From Methylobacterium marchantiae (GTDB lineage: Bacteria; Pseudomonadota; Alphaproteobacteria; Rhizobiales; Beijerinckiaceae): a stretch of 64,000 bases of DNA. The position numbers and the translations under genes are program-made. Location of the stretch: NCBI RefSeq assembly GCF_022179405.1, contig NZ_BPQT01000040.1, forward strand, positions 51,118-115,117, written 5' to 3'. Each line of letters starts with the position of its first letter. Position 1 is the first letter of the stretch. Below the pieces are notes generated by a model. It was given only the letters and a program-made list of their open reading frames with translations. It was not told the DNA's origin and did not search any database. Positions 34,801 to 43,278 of the stretch are shown piece by piece.

Positions 34801-36190
34801 GCAGCGTGCCCCGGAAGGTGAAGGCACCGCGCGATCCGACGGCACGGCGCAGGGCCGCGTCGGCGAGCTTGAGGCCCTCGACGGTGGCATCCGCGCTCAG
34901 GGCGAAACGCGTGGCGGCGGGGTCGCCACCGGTCGGCTCCATGGCGAGGGTGGCGGCGATCCGGTCGAGGGCGTTGCCGTCGGCGCGCAGGCCCGCGGCC
35001 TTGAGGTCGCCCTTCACCTGTGGCCGGGCGATGGGCCCCTTCACGCTGCCGTCGAAGACGAGGGTGTCGAGTTCGGCATTGGCCGCCTTGGTGACGCCGC
35101 CCTCGGTGGGGACCGCACGGGCGGAGATCGTGAAGTCGGCGACCCGGTCCGGCGTCAGGCTGCCCGCGGCGTCGAGGCGGGCGGTGCGGGAGGCGAGCGC
35201 CAGGCGGTCGATGCCGAAGGCGCCGCTATCGCCGAAGCGCAGGGCCCCGTCGAGCTTGGTCGTGCCGGAGAAGATCGCGGCCGCCGGGCCGGGCAGCAGC
35301 CCCTCGATCCGCGAGGACAGGTCGAGGGTCAGCTGGCGGTCGGCACCGGCGCGGGCGATCCGGGCCGTGCCCTTCGCGCCGAGATCGGGGCCGGCATCGA
35401 AATCGAGCCGGGCGTTCCAGGCATCGAGGGTGCCGCGCCCGTCGAGATCGAGGTTGATCGGCGGCTCGCCGGGCAGGTTGGCGAATTTGGAGAGGAGGCC
35501 GCCGGCGGCCTCCACCAGCGTCGTCTTCACTTCGAGCTTCGAGCCCTTGGGCACGAACAGGAGGCGGGCGGCGAACTGGCCGACGGCATCGAGGCGGCGC
35601 ACGGAAAGATCGAGGTCGAGCCCCTCGGACGGGGCGCCGAGCTTGGCCTTGCCCTCGGCGGAGAGGCGGGCCGGCTGACCGGCGACGGTCTCGCCGAGCA
35701 CCAGTTCCGCGAGCTTGAAGGCGGTGATCTCCACCTTCACCGGCAGGTCGGGCAGGAGCGTGCCGTCGGGCTCGGGCGTCGCAGAGACCGGGGCGGGGAG
35801 GGGGCGGCGCAGCACTTCGAGGCGGCCGATCTCCAGGCTGTCCACCTGCAGCCGGCCGGAGAGCAAAGCGAGGCGGCTCCAGACGAGGCGGGCCCTGTCG
35901 AGCTTCAGCCAGACGCCGTCGCGATCGCTGATCGCCACGTCGCGGATCGTGGCGTTGGAGGAGAGCGCCCCGTCCACCGCGCCGATGGAGACCTGCGACC
36001 CGGGGGTGGAGAGCGCCTTCGACAGCAGCCCGCCGAGCACGGTCTTCTCGCCCTCGTCCGCGTGAGTGAGGGCAGGAACGGCGACGAAGGCGGCCAAGCC
36101 GAAGGCCACCACGATGGCGCGCGCGACCCTCCCCCCTCTGCGGGGGAGGGTCGATGCGCACCGGCCGATGACCCGTCCGAAAAATCCCAT
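31823..36190 (-). CDS. tamB: Translocation and assembly module protein TamB
   Basis: 1455 residues from ATG 36190, one base overlapping the tamA stop (TGATG). An N-terminal hydrophobic segment (AIVVAFGLAAFVAVPALTHA) anchors it to the inner membrane; the rest is a very long repetitive beta-rich body, ending in a TamB C-terminal domain (RYLSDRLSVGVKAG, then TRRIKIQGEAGSDGR). TamB spans the periplasm and with TamA moves lipids or helps insert outer-membrane proteins. Residues 14-22 (TLPRRGGRV) are encoded by a REP-like hairpin at 36126-36151, so the true N-terminus deserves checking. Confidence 0.92.
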   Translation of the reverse strand: MGFFGRVIGRCASTLPRRGGRVARAIVVAFGLAAFVAVPALTHADEGEKTVLGGLLSKALSTPGSQVSIGAVDGALSSNATIRDVAISDRDGVWLKLDRARLVWSRLALLSGRLQVDSLEIGRLEVLRRPLPAPVSATPEPDGTLLPDLPVKVEITAFKLAELVLGETVAGQPARLSAEGKAKLGAPSEGLDLDLSVRRLDAVGQFAARLLFVPKGSKLEVKTTLVEAAGGLLSKFANLPGEPPINLDLDGRGTLDAWNARLDFDAGPDLGAKGTARIARAGADRQLTLDLSSRIEGLLPGPAAAIFSGTTKLDGALRFGDSGAFGIDRLALASRTARLDAAGSLTPDRVADFTISARAVPTEGGVTKAANAELDTLVFDGSVKGPIARPQVKGDLKAAGLRADGNALDRIAATLAMEPTGGDPAATRFALSADATVEGLKLADAALRRAVGSRGAFTFRGTLQPDGVVDVATFDLDAPTAKLSYVGRVGQNTLAGTLNAGLADLSAFSDVADRTLAGSVAVKAALSGDPARKAVTADVDATTRGLALGLPALDRLLGREPRFSGRLSQVFDGYSFEGAKLDGAEMVARLEGKATARLADAKLLVDLKSLSALDPRLSGRALLDGRLSGTLEKPDLTATLTAADGRALGRPIRDLRVAATLKDLTGALDGTLALGGEIGGKTLRGDVHLARTGADWSLDRLAVNLGSATLDGKATVDAATLLTQGTVALSAANLDDLSPLALTPLAGSLDASIALSRDGGRQDAAVKARGASLRSGEIGLAQLDADLTGRDLLAHPVIDGRINADRVFAAGESIDTVRVLAVGSPNASDITLTAKARGFDLDGAARLVPSERTRIELARFSAARGKDRLALAGPATITLDKGSAVIDGLVVAAGTGRVSLAGRAGSSLDLKLGIRAVPLALARIASPSLALTGTLDGDADIRGTSARPEGRYALSVAKLVTPETRKAGLPPIDAKASGTLGDGRAGIEGTVNAGRGAALTLAGFLPVSAGGPIALKLRGTLDAAMANSLLSAGGQRVAGRVTLDGGVSGTLDAPRAEGVATLSGGSFTDPLQGIALKQIEGRVTGRGDTLVVERLTAQTRNGGGLQASGRVALDPAAGFPGTFKLTAERAELVSSPIVTATASLNLALSGPLARTPKISGRVDLASVDVTVPDRLPATVQPLPGVRRVNTPGDVRARLDAKADRRAKIAAIGRRKKAPPPFDATLDVTVSAPSRIFVRGRGIDAELGGDLRLTGTSRDPVAVGDFAMRRGRLSIIGQRLDFTRGRLAFNGELAIPELDFLAETKAAEVTARVAVTGPANQPDFVLTSDPTLPQDEVLSRLLFKKAAGGLSPFQALQLAQAVSQLSGGAGGPDVFEQARKGLGLDSLDVSTGASGGPALGASRYLSDRLSVGVKAGAKPQDTAATVDYDVTRRIKIQGEAGSDGRTAVGVGAEWEY
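36126..36151. repeat. REP-like palindromic element, copy 2, inside the tamB start
   Basis: ACCCTCCCCC pairs perfectly with GGGGGAGGGT over ten base pairs around a CTCTGC loop. It matches copy 1 at 20134. It falls in frame within codons 14-22 of tamB as annotated, coding TLPRRGGRV. Confidence 0.65.
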
Positions 36191-38190
36191 CAGAACGACT
36201 GCCCCAGGCTGATGTAGAGGGCCACGGGGCGCTCGCGATTGCCCTTGATCCGGTCGAGGGGGAAGGCGACGTCGACGCGGATCGGGCCGATGCCGGTATA
36301 GTAGCGAAGGCCGAGGCCCGCAGCGTAGCGGATGCGCTCCTCGAAATCCGGCAGGCTGCCCTCGAAGGCGGTGCCGGCATCGAAGAACGGCACCACGCCG
36401 ATCGTGTCCGTGATCTTGATCCGTGCCTCCACCGAGGCTTCGAGCAGGCTGCGCCCGCCCACCGGCAGGTTGAACGGCCCGCGCGGCCCCAGCGTCCGGT
36501 AGGGGAAGCCGCGCACCGAGCCGCCGCCGCCGGCGAAGAACCGGATGTTGGCCGGGATGTCCTCGAGCGCCGCTCCCGAGATCGAGCCGAAGCCGACGCG
36601 GCCGGCGAGGATGTAGCGGGCCTCGTCGTCGAGCGCGTAATAGGTCGAGCCCTGCGCCTTGGCGACGAAGATCGAGGGATCGGAGCCGAGGAACCCGGCA
36701 TAGGGGGTCACCGAGGCGGTGGCGCGGAACCCCTGGGTCGGATCGAGGAGGTTGTCGGTGGAATCGTAGGAGACCGAGAGCGGCACGCCGACGAGGCGGT
36801 AATCGACCTTGCCGAGGGCATCCTGCGAGCGGCCGGCCTGACCGTCGATGCCGATCTGCGCGAAGAACGTGTCGGAGAAGCGGTGACGGATGCCCACCGT
36901 GCCGCCGGCCGCGTCCGAGACGTAGGATTGCTGCGCCTCGCGCCCGGCGAAGACGTTGGCCACCAGATCGTTGCGGGTGCCCCACAAGGCCGGCTTGACG
37001 AAGGTGGCGGAGATCCGGCCGCCGAGGCCGTTCGAGTCGATGCCGGCGGCCTTGCGCTGCTTCGCGTAGAGGTCGTTGCCGAGATAGTAGATGTCGGCGT
37101 CGAGCCGCAGGGTCTCGCCGCCGCCGAACAGGTTGCGGTTGGCGTAATAGGCGCGGATGCCCGGACCATCGACCGTGGAATAGCGGGCCGAGACGCCGAT
37201 CAGGTTGCGGTCGCGCTCGGTCACGTCGACGAAGATCGGCAGGTTGCCCTGCGGGTCGAGCGTCTCGCCCTCGCGGACCCGGACGGAGCCGAGGGCCTCG
37301 ACCTTCGCCACCGACCGGCGGATATCGGCCACGGCCTTGGGCGAATAGGGATCGCCCGGCTCGCTGTAGATGAAGGAGCGGACCACGGCCGGGTCGATGC
37401 CGGTGGTGCCGCGCACGGCGACCTCGCCCATCCCGGCGATCGGGCCGGGATCGATGGTGAAGCGCACGTCCATGACGTGGGCGGTGTCGTCCACCACGGG
37501 ATCGCGCGAGACCGCCTTGGCGAAGGGATGGCCCAGCGCGCGGAAGCGATCGACGATCTTCGCCTCGCGGGCGAGCACCGTGGCCGAGCGGGCGGGGACG
37601 TCGTCGCCCACCCGGGTGAAGCGCTCGGGCAGCACTTCGGCCGGGAACTCGTTCCCGCGCGGATCGGAGGCCGCCACCGAGCGGAGCGTGTAGAGGGGGC
37701 CGGCATCGACCACGATCTTGACCGGCACCAGGGTCCGGGCCCGCGCGCCCTCGGCGGCCCGCGCCGCGGCGGCGATCGAGGCCTCGCCGGAGAGCTCGAC
37801 CCCGTCGATGCGGATGGCGACCTTGCCCTGGTAATAGCCGTAGCCCGAGAGCACGTCGGCCAGGCGGCGGATGTCGGCCTCGGCCCGCCGCACGATGCCC
37901 TCGCCGTCTGGCGGAGCGTCCTGGCGCAGGCGATAGAGCGTCGAGGTGTCCTGCAGGGCCTGCAGCACGTCCTCGTCCTCGATACCCTGGAACTTGACCG
38001 AATAGGGGACGGATTCGCGGTTCGGCGCCGGCGGCTCCTCCTCGGAGCCGAACAGGCCGAACAGGTCGAAGGCCGCCGCGGGCGAGCAGGCGAGGGCGCT
38101 CATCGACACGCCGCCGATGACGGCCAGAACCACGCCCGCACAGCCGTGCCTCAGGCCCCTGGCCTTCGCATCACGCTTGTCAAACTTCAC
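36190..38190 (-). CDS. tamA: Outer-membrane assembly protein TamA (Omp85 family)
   Basis: 666 residues starting at GTG 38190. A signal peptide (CAGVVLAVIGGVSMSALA) precedes POTRA-type repeats (about 60-270; for example YSVKFQGIEDEDVLQAL) and an Omp85 beta-barrel (about 300-666) with VRGFPYRTLGPRG, the conserved VRGF/Y motif of the family, and a C-terminal aromatic, ALYISLGQSF. Forms the tam complex with the TamB protein encoded directly after it. Start codon is not strongly supported by a ribosome site. Confidence 0.9.
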   Translation of the reverse strand: MKFDKRDAKARGLRHGCAGVVLAVIGGVSMSALACSPAAAFDLFGLFGSEEEPPAPNRESVPYSVKFQGIEDEDVLQALQDTSTLYRLRQDAPPDGEGIVRRAEADIRRLADVLSGYGYYQGKVAIRIDGVELSGEASIAAAARAAEGARARTLVPVKIVVDAGPLYTLRSVAASDPRGNEFPAEVLPERFTRVGDDVPARSATVLAREAKIVDRFRALGHPFAKAVSRDPVVDDTAHVMDVRFTIDPGPIAGMGEVAVRGTTGIDPAVVRSFIYSEPGDPYSPKAVADIRRSVAKVEALGSVRVREGETLDPQGNLPIFVDVTERDRNLIGVSARYSTVDGPGIRAYYANRNLFGGGETLRLDADIYYLGNDLYAKQRKAAGIDSNGLGGRISATFVKPALWGTRNDLVANVFAGREAQQSYVSDAAGGTVGIRHRFSDTFFAQIGIDGQAGRSQDALGKVDYRLVGVPLSVSYDSTDNLLDPTQGFRATASVTPYAGFLGSDPSIFVAKAQGSTYYALDDEARYILAGRVGFGSISGAALEDIPANIRFFAGGGGSVRGFPYRTLGPRGPFNLPVGGRSLLEASVEARIKITDTIGVVPFFDAGTAFEGSLPDFEERIRYAAGLGLRYYTGIGPIRVDVAFPLDRIKGNRERPVALYISLGQSF

Positions 38191-38782
38191 GAAGCACGAC
38201 CCACCGGTGATCCCGCCGGCCCGGCTCCCGTCATCCGCGGCGACGGGACCCCCCCGCTTCGCCCCGATGTTTGCCCACCGGCCTTCGACTCCGTCATCCC
38301 GCCCCCGCTTCGATGCCGGTCAACCTTCCGTGACGACCCCTCACCGGGTCGTTAAGGTCGTTCCTCGCCTCATGTCGCAGAGTGGCAAGCCTAGCCGCCG
38401 CCTCCCGCCAGGGCAACCTCGGGCGGTGCCGCAGCGGGGACCGCCCGTCATTCAGTCGGCTCGCTTCACCGATGGAAATCGCGGGCCCGGTCGGGAACCG
38501 GGAACGGCCGGGAGCCTTGTCTGAGCATCGCAGGCAACCTAACTTTCACCTATCGGACCTTGTCTTCCACGATCCCCCGCCGGTTCATTCCGGGTCGCAC
38601 GCCCAGCAGTCGCTGCAGAACTGCCGCGGGCCGTCGCTTCGATCCCATCGCATCTCCGAGACCCTGCGCCCTGTCGGCCGCGAGCAAAGCTGTGCGGCCC
38701 GAGAGGCCCCTCCACACCCCATTCGAGACGAGGCCGCGACGGCTGCAATCGCGTTCCTCCCGACGGCGAGAAGGACACCACC
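38191..38782 (+). other. 592-base gap upstream of cspA
   Basis: It divides divergent tamA (minus) and cspA (plus). No convincing gene in any frame. It must hold both promoters and the cspA leader. Cold-shock mRNAs usually have long structured leaders, which could account for some of this length, but I cannot fold it reliably by eye. Confidence 0.5.
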
Positions 38783-38992
38783 ATGAGCACGGGCACCGTG
38801 AAATGGTTCAACGAGACCAAGGGCTACGGCTTCATTCAGCCGGATGACGGCGGCAAGGACGTGTTCGTCCATATCTCGGCCGTGGAGCGCGCCGGCATGC
38901 GCAACCTCATCGAGGGGCAGAAAGTCTCCTACGAGATCGAGAACGACCGCCGCACGGGCAAGCAATCGGCCGGCAACCTCCAGGCCGCCTGA
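38783..38992 (+). CDS. cspA: Cold-shock protein CspA family
   Basis: 69 residues, a single cold-shock domain. RNA-binding motifs RNP1 (KGYGFI) and RNP2 (VFVHI) are intact. It binds single-stranded RNA and DNA and acts as an RNA chaperone. ATG 38783 follows GAGAAGGACACC. A terminator follows at 39047. The DUF6481-like gene comes next on the same strand, a pairing often seen in alphaproteobacteria. Confidence 0.97.
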   Translation: MSTGTVKWFNETKGYGFIQPDDGGKDVFVHISAVERAGMRNLIEGQKVSYEIENDRRTGKQSAGNLQAA

Positions 38993-39046
38993 GGCCGGGG
39001 CCCGGCGAGGGCCCCACGGGTGAGGCCTTCGTTCAACACGTGTGAA

Positions 39047-39074
39047 AGAAGCCGCCCTACCAGGGGCGGCTTCT
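39047..39074 (+). terminator. Intrinsic terminator after cspA
   Basis: AGAAGCCGCCC pairs with GGGCGGCTTCT over 11 base pairs around a six-base loop, followed by GTTGATTCC. The tail is only weakly T-rich, so it may be partial. Confidence 0.7.
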
Positions 39075-39210
39075 GTTGATTCCGGCCGGATCGTGAGGCA
39101 TTGGCTTTCCGATTCGACCCAACCCCGAACTTCGATGATTCCCGGCAAGGCTTCGCGCCGCGTGCTTCCAGTCGCGGATCGGGCCGAGACGCACACATGA
39201 GAAAGGTCAG

Positions 39211-39585
39211 ATGAGCGCCTTCGACTACAGGAATTTCGACGACCGCCGTAAGAACTCCGCCAGCGCCAAGCAGATGCTGCTGGAAAAATTCAAGGCCCGT
39301 CCCCCGGCGGATGACCCGGACATGATCGCAAAGGCCCAGGCCCGCGCCGAGGTCGCCCGTGCCCGCGAAGAGAGAGCACGCGAGCGCGAGGCCGCCCGCA
39401 TCGCCGCCGAGAAGAAGGCCGCCGAAGAGAAGCGGGCCCGCGAAGAGGCGGAACTCGCCGCCCAGATCGCCCGCGAAGAGGAAGAGGCGCGCATCGCCGC
39501 CGAACGCAAGGCCATCGACCTCGCCGAGAAGAAGGCCCAGCGCGACGCGCGCTACGCCGCCCGCAAGGCCAAGGCGCGTCGGTGA
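39211..39585 (+). CDS. DUF6481-like charged coiled-coil protein
   Basis: 124 residues. It starts FDYRNFDDRRKNSASAKQ, the conserved opening of this family, and the rest is one long helix rich in Ala, Arg, Glu and Lys with heptad spacing, so a coiled coil is likely. No membrane part. Function unknown; the link to cspA suggests RNA or translation related work. It begins 19 bases after AGAAAGGTCAG-type purine sequence. Confidence 0.8.
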   Translation: MSAFDYRNFDDRRKNSASAKQMLLEKFKARPPADDPDMIAKAQARAEVARAREERAREREAARIAAEKKAAEEKRAREEAELAAQIAREEEEARIAAERKAIDLAEKKAQRDARYAARKAKARR

Positions 39586-39660
39586 TCACTCGCCGATAGA
39601 GGCCCGACACACTGTATGCGGCGGCCCTCACCCGTGAGGACCGCCTCGTCGGACGAAAAG

Positions 39661-39723
39661 CGCCAAGAGCTCGGATCGCGGCGCCGGATCTCTCGTCCGG
39701 TCCTGCGATCCGAGCCCTTGGCG
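39661..39723. terminator. Long hairpin between convergent genes, probable bidirectional terminator
   Basis: CGCCAAG then GCTCGGATCGC (39661-39679, one unpaired A) pairs with GCGATCCGAGC then CTTGGCG (39705-39723). The loop contains CCGGA-TCTCTCG-TCCGG, a second hairpin. Total 18 outer pairs and 5 inner. It sits between the ends of the genes at 39585 and 39766. Confidence 0.6.
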
Positions 39724-39765
39724 TGACTGGGACGCGTCCCGGATGCGTGATCCGGGGAGGCGGCC

Positions 39766-40005
39766 TCAGGCCTCGGCTTCCGCCTCGCCCTCGTCCTTCT
39801 CGGACGTGGCCTCGACCTCACCCTTCGGCTCGGTATCCGCTTCCGGGCGGGGACCGGCCTTGAACGAGCGACGCGGAGCGTTGCCGCGCTTCATCTGCGC
39901 GGGCTTCTCGATGGCGCCGAGCCGCTCGGAGAGCTGCTTGGCCCTCTCGTTGAAATCGTTGGTGGTGCGCGATTGGGACGCACCACTCTTGAACGCATTC
40001 GCCAC
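39766..40005 (-). CDS. Small hypothetical charged protein
   Basis: 79 residues from GTG 40005, chosen because GAGG lies five bases upstream. The body NDFNERAKQLSERLGAIEK is helical; the tail is acidic (EVEATSEKDEGEAEAEA). An in-frame ATG at 40101 would add 32 residues without coding character. No family recognised. Confidence 0.55.
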   Translation of the reverse strand: MANAFKSGASQSRTTNDFNERAKQLSERLGAIEKPAQMKRGNAPRRSFKAGPRPEADTEPKGEVEATSEKDEGEAEAEA

Positions 40006-40158
40006 TTGGGCCTCATGGGTTTGCCCAGGGCACGGGTTCGTGCGGGGTTGGGACTCTTCTAGCACGCTTTGCCGCCGGGCGGGCAGATAAAGGCCCACCA
40101 CCGCATCCGGCCGCCGCCGGCAGGCCCCTCCCGCCTATCCCGGAGACCCCTGACGCTC

Positions 40159-42309
40159 TCAGAACCGTGCCGTCAGGAACAGCCGGACATTGCGGCCGGG
40201 CAGCAGGATTTCGTCCTTCTTGAACGAGGCCGAGTTGCGGATCCGGTCGTCGAGGAGGTTGCGGCCCTGGAGGCCGAAGGTGATCTCGCTGGCGCCGTAG
40301 AGGGTCCGGTCGAGGGCCCTGGTATGGCTGATCTCGGCGCGCAGGTCGTTGTAGCCCGGCGTCGTCGTCTCCAGGGGCGCGGTCTCGAGATGGGCGAAGG
40401 CGTGGAGCAGGTTCACGCGGGCATACCATCCGTCGGCCCGGATGAAGGCGCCGCCGCCGAGGCGGTGCGGCGGGATGCGGGGCACGTAGGAGCCGTCGTC
40501 GAACTGCGCGCGGACGAAATCGTACTGCGCCTCGATTCCGGCGAATCCGTTCCCCACCGGCAGGAGATCGAGCTGCGCGCCGATCTCGGCGCCGTAGAAT
40601 GCGGCGTTGCGCTGCGAGTAGACGATCTGCTGCAACTCGTCGTCGCTGCCGCAGGAGGCGAAGTCGTCGCCGCAGCCGATGCCGGTCTCGCGCTTGTAGA
40701 TGAAGCCGGTATAGCGCGTGTAATAGCCGGTGGCGTCAAGGCGGAACGGGCCCTCCGCGCGGCGGATGCTGACCTCGACGGTGCGCGCGCTCTCTTTCTT
40801 GAGGTTGGAATCGCCGATCTCGAACGTCTCCGTGGCGTCGTGCGGTCCGCGCGAATACAGCTCGAAGGCGGTGGGCGCGCGCTCGACATAGGAGCCGTTG
40901 AGGCTCGCGACGAAGCCGTTGGGCAGGTCCTGCAGGGCGCCGAAGCTCAGGCTCTTCGGGGCGAAGGAGCGTCTGCGGCCGTAGGAGAGAGGGTCCTGCC
41001 CGTCCACCGGCAGGTAGTCGCCGGGGAAGATCGAGGCGGTGCCGGTGGAGCGGTCGCCCTCGATCCGCCCAGCCCCCTGGAAGCGCAGACCGTTGCCGAC
41101 GGCGATCTCCTCGAACAGGTAGACGGCGTTGCTGCGCGAATCCGTCGGCGCGAGAAGACCGCCGGCCTCCCCGGACGTGCCGATGGTGCGCCGGCCTGTC
41201 TGCAGGCCGAGCGCCCCGGTCAGCGTGCCGAAGCCGAGGGCCACCGGCACGTGCTGCAGCTCGACCCGGCCCTCGGCCTCGCGGTTCTTGAACGTCGCCT
41301 GGATTCCGTCGATCCCGTCCTCGCCGATCCCGGTCTCGTTGTGCCGGTAGACCGAGCCGCCGGCCCAGAAACGGATCACCTCGAACGGCCCCTCCAGGGG
41401 GCGGTACTCGCCGCGTGCGAGAAGCCGGTCCTGGTTCGGGTCGAGGCGGGTGCGGCTCTCCGCCGAGCCGCCGCCGGGGATCTGATAGAGCGCGTCGTAA
41501 TGGCTGTAGGACAGGCCGACGAAGCCGCGGTCGCCGATGAACGACATACCCACCGCGCCGCCCTGCGATTCGTTGGCGGAATTGCGCTGGATGCCGGCCG
41601 GGGTGTTGTAGCTGTCGGCGGCGGTGCGGAAACCGTCGGCATGGATCGCGACGTTCTGGCCTCCGGCATCGACGCTGACCGCACCGAGCCGACCGTTGTC
41701 GACGGAGGAATAGCCGGTGGTGGCCTGGCCCGAGATGCCGCCGGCGGGGATGAAGGTCGGGACGCGGTTGTTCTCGGCGCTGACCACGCCGCCGATCGCC
41801 TGCGAGCCGTAGCGCAGGGAGGCGGGGCCACGGATCACCTCGATCCGGTTCGTCACCAGCGGGTTGATCGGAACACCGTGATCCTCGCCGAGCTCCGACA
41901 CGTCCTGGATGCCGACGCCGTTCTCCTGGATGCGCACCCGGTTGTTGTCGAGGCCGCGGATGATCGGCCGGCTTGCGGCTCCCGGCGCATAGGTCGAGGC
42001 CGAGATGCCGGGCCTGTCCATCAGGGCGTCGCCGAGGGTGCGGGGCTGGTCGCGGGCGATCTGCTCGGCCGTCACCACCGTGACCGGCGAGAAGGTGCTG
42101 GTCACCACCGGCAGCACGCCGGTGGGAAAGCCCGACGCGGTGGTGGCGCGCGGCGCGGCGATGATCGGGCTCGCGGAGGTCACCGTCAGTTCGGAGAGCG
42201 TCGCCTCGGCCTGCTGCGCGATCACGGGGCCGATCATCGACGCGGAGGCGAGACCCGCGCCGGACAGCATCGTCCCGGCCAGCCAGATTCCCGATCGTCT
42301 CATCCGCAT
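40159..42309 (-). CDS. TonB-dependent outer-membrane receptor, ZnuD-like
   Basis: 716 residues from ATG 42309 (a GTG at 42312 is also possible). Signal peptide to about residue 32. The plug has PIIRGLDNNRVRI, ELGEDHGVPINPL and EVIRGPASLRYGSQAIGG, which resembles zinc receptors such as ZnuD; the barrel ends NLLDDRIRNSASFKKD, LLPGRN and a terminal F. A loop has GCGDDFASCGSDDELQQ, a Cys pair. It could move zinc or another metal complex. A possible Zur site lies at 42327. Confidence 0.85.
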   Translation of the reverse strand: MRMRRSGIWLAGTMLSGAGLASASMIGPVIAQQAEATLSELTVTSASPIIAAPRATTASGFPTGVLPVVTSTFSPVTVVTAEQIARDQPRTLGDALMDRPGISASTYAPGAASRPIIRGLDNNRVRIQENGVGIQDVSELGEDHGVPINPLVTNRIEVIRGPASLRYGSQAIGGVVSAENNRVPTFIPAGGISGQATTGYSSVDNGRLGAVSVDAGGQNVAIHADGFRTAADSYNTPAGIQRNSANESQGGAVGMSFIGDRGFVGLSYSHYDALYQIPGGGSAESRTRLDPNQDRLLARGEYRPLEGPFEVIRFWAGGSVYRHNETGIGEDGIDGIQATFKNREAEGRVELQHVPVALGFGTLTGALGLQTGRRTIGTSGEAGGLLAPTDSRSNAVYLFEEIAVGNGLRFQGAGRIEGDRSTGTASIFPGDYLPVDGQDPLSYGRRRSFAPKSLSFGALQDLPNGFVASLNGSYVERAPTAFELYSRGPHDATETFEIGDSNLKKESARTVEVSIRRAEGPFRLDATGYYTRYTGFIYKRETGIGCGDDFASCGSDDELQQIVYSQRNAAFYGAEIGAQLDLLPVGNGFAGIEAQYDFVRAQFDDGSYVPRIPPHRLGGGAFIRADGWYARVNLLHAFAHLETAPLETTTPGYNDLRAEISHTRALDRTLYGASEITFGLQGRNLLDDRIRNSASFKKDEILLPGRNVRLFLTARF

Positions 42310-42326
42310 CACGCCCCGAAATAAGT

Positions 42327-42343
42327 ATGTTATAATGTTTCAT
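42327..42343. promoter_or_regulatory. Possible Zur/Fur-family operator
   Basis: ATGTTATAATGTTTCAT is an AT-rich, partly symmetric sequence in an otherwise GC-rich gap, 17 bases from the receptor start. It resembles the ATGTTATxxxATAACAT type of Zur site in the left half, with a weaker right half. It may also supply a -10 element (TATAAT-like) for the minus strand. Confidence 0.4.
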
Positions 42344-42513
42344 TGCCGAGCCGCTCCGCTCCTGCAAGGGGGTCGGCGGGCGGCGGCGCGGGTTGGGAGC
42401 CGGCTGTTGCCGCGCTGCATCATTGGGGCGACGGTCGTCGCCGGCTGGGAATGCCGCACCTGCGACGAAGGCGGAGCTTGCATGAGGCACCGCGCCGGCA
42501 AACATCTCCCCTC

Positions 42514-43278
42514 GTGATCTCCCTCTCTCTTCTCGGCTCGACCCTCCGCGTCCTCGGCCTCGTCCTGCTCGGCCTGTTCCTGCTGCCGCTCGGCACCCAC
42601 GCCCTGTGGTGGATGGTGCGCGGCGGCGGGGCGGCGGACTGGTCCGTGGCAGACTGGTCGAGCGCCGGGCTGCTGAACCCGCCCAAGGCATCGGACCCGG
42701 CGCTCGTCCGGGTCTATGCGGCGCGGGTCGGGCGCTGGCGCGGGATCTTCGCCCATCACAGCTGGATCGTGGTCAAGCCGGCGGGTGCCGCCCGCTACAC
42801 CCGCTACGACGTGGTCGGCTGGGGGATGCCCGTGCGCACCGATGGCTGGGCCGCGGACGGGCGCTGGTTCGGCAACGATCCGCAGACCGTTCTCGCCCTC
42901 GACGGGGACGAGGCGGCCCGCGCCATCCCGGCGATCCGCGCGGCGGTGGCCGATTATCCCTACCGGGCGCTCGGGACCTACCAGGCCTGGCCCGGACCGA
43001 ACTCGAACAGCTTCTCCGCCCATGTCCTCGCCCGCCTGCCGGAGCCGCAGGCGACCCTGCCGCCCACGGCGCTCGGCAAGGACTGGGCCCCGCCCGGCCG
43101 CATCGTCGAGCGCACGCCGAGCGGCACCGGCATCCGGGTGACCCTCGGCGGCTATGCCGGGATCACCCTCGGCTGGGTCGAGGGGATCGAGGTCAATCTG
43201 CTGGGCCTCGTCGCGGGGCTCGACCTGCGCCGTCCGGCGCTCAAGCTTCCCGGCTGGGGACGGATCGGAACGACATGA
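42514..43278 (+). CDS. DUF3750 family protein
   Basis: 254 residues from GTG 42514, a start I take because the membrane segment LRVLGLVLLGLFLLPLGTHALWW follows directly. The soluble part shows FAHHSWIVVKPAGAARYTRYDVVGWG, TYQAWPGPNSNSFSAHV and GIRVTLGGYAGITLGWVEGIEVNLLGLVAGLD, the DUF3750 pattern. Function unknown; anchored to the inner membrane. It overlaps the GNAT gene by four bases. The ribosome site is poor, so the start is uncertain. Confidence 0.8.
   Translation: MISLSLLGSTLRVLGLVLLGLFLLPLGTHALWWMVRGGGAADWSVADWSSAGLLNPPKASDPALVRVYAARVGRWRGIFAHHSWIVVKPAGAARYTRYDVVGWGMPVRTDGWAADGRWFGNDPQTVLALDGDEAARAIPAIRAAVADYPYRALGTYQAWPGPNSNSFSAHVLARLPEPQATLPPTALGKDWAPPGRIVERTPSGTGIRVTLGGYAGITLGWVEGIEVNLLGLVAGLDLRRPALKLPGWGRIGTT

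Noticed and set aside
31790-36217. A 1475-residue open frame on the plus strand across tamB.
   Set aside because: It is antisense to tamB, is rich in Gly, Arg, Glu and Ala as expected from GC-rich shadow frames, and has no domain or ribosome site.
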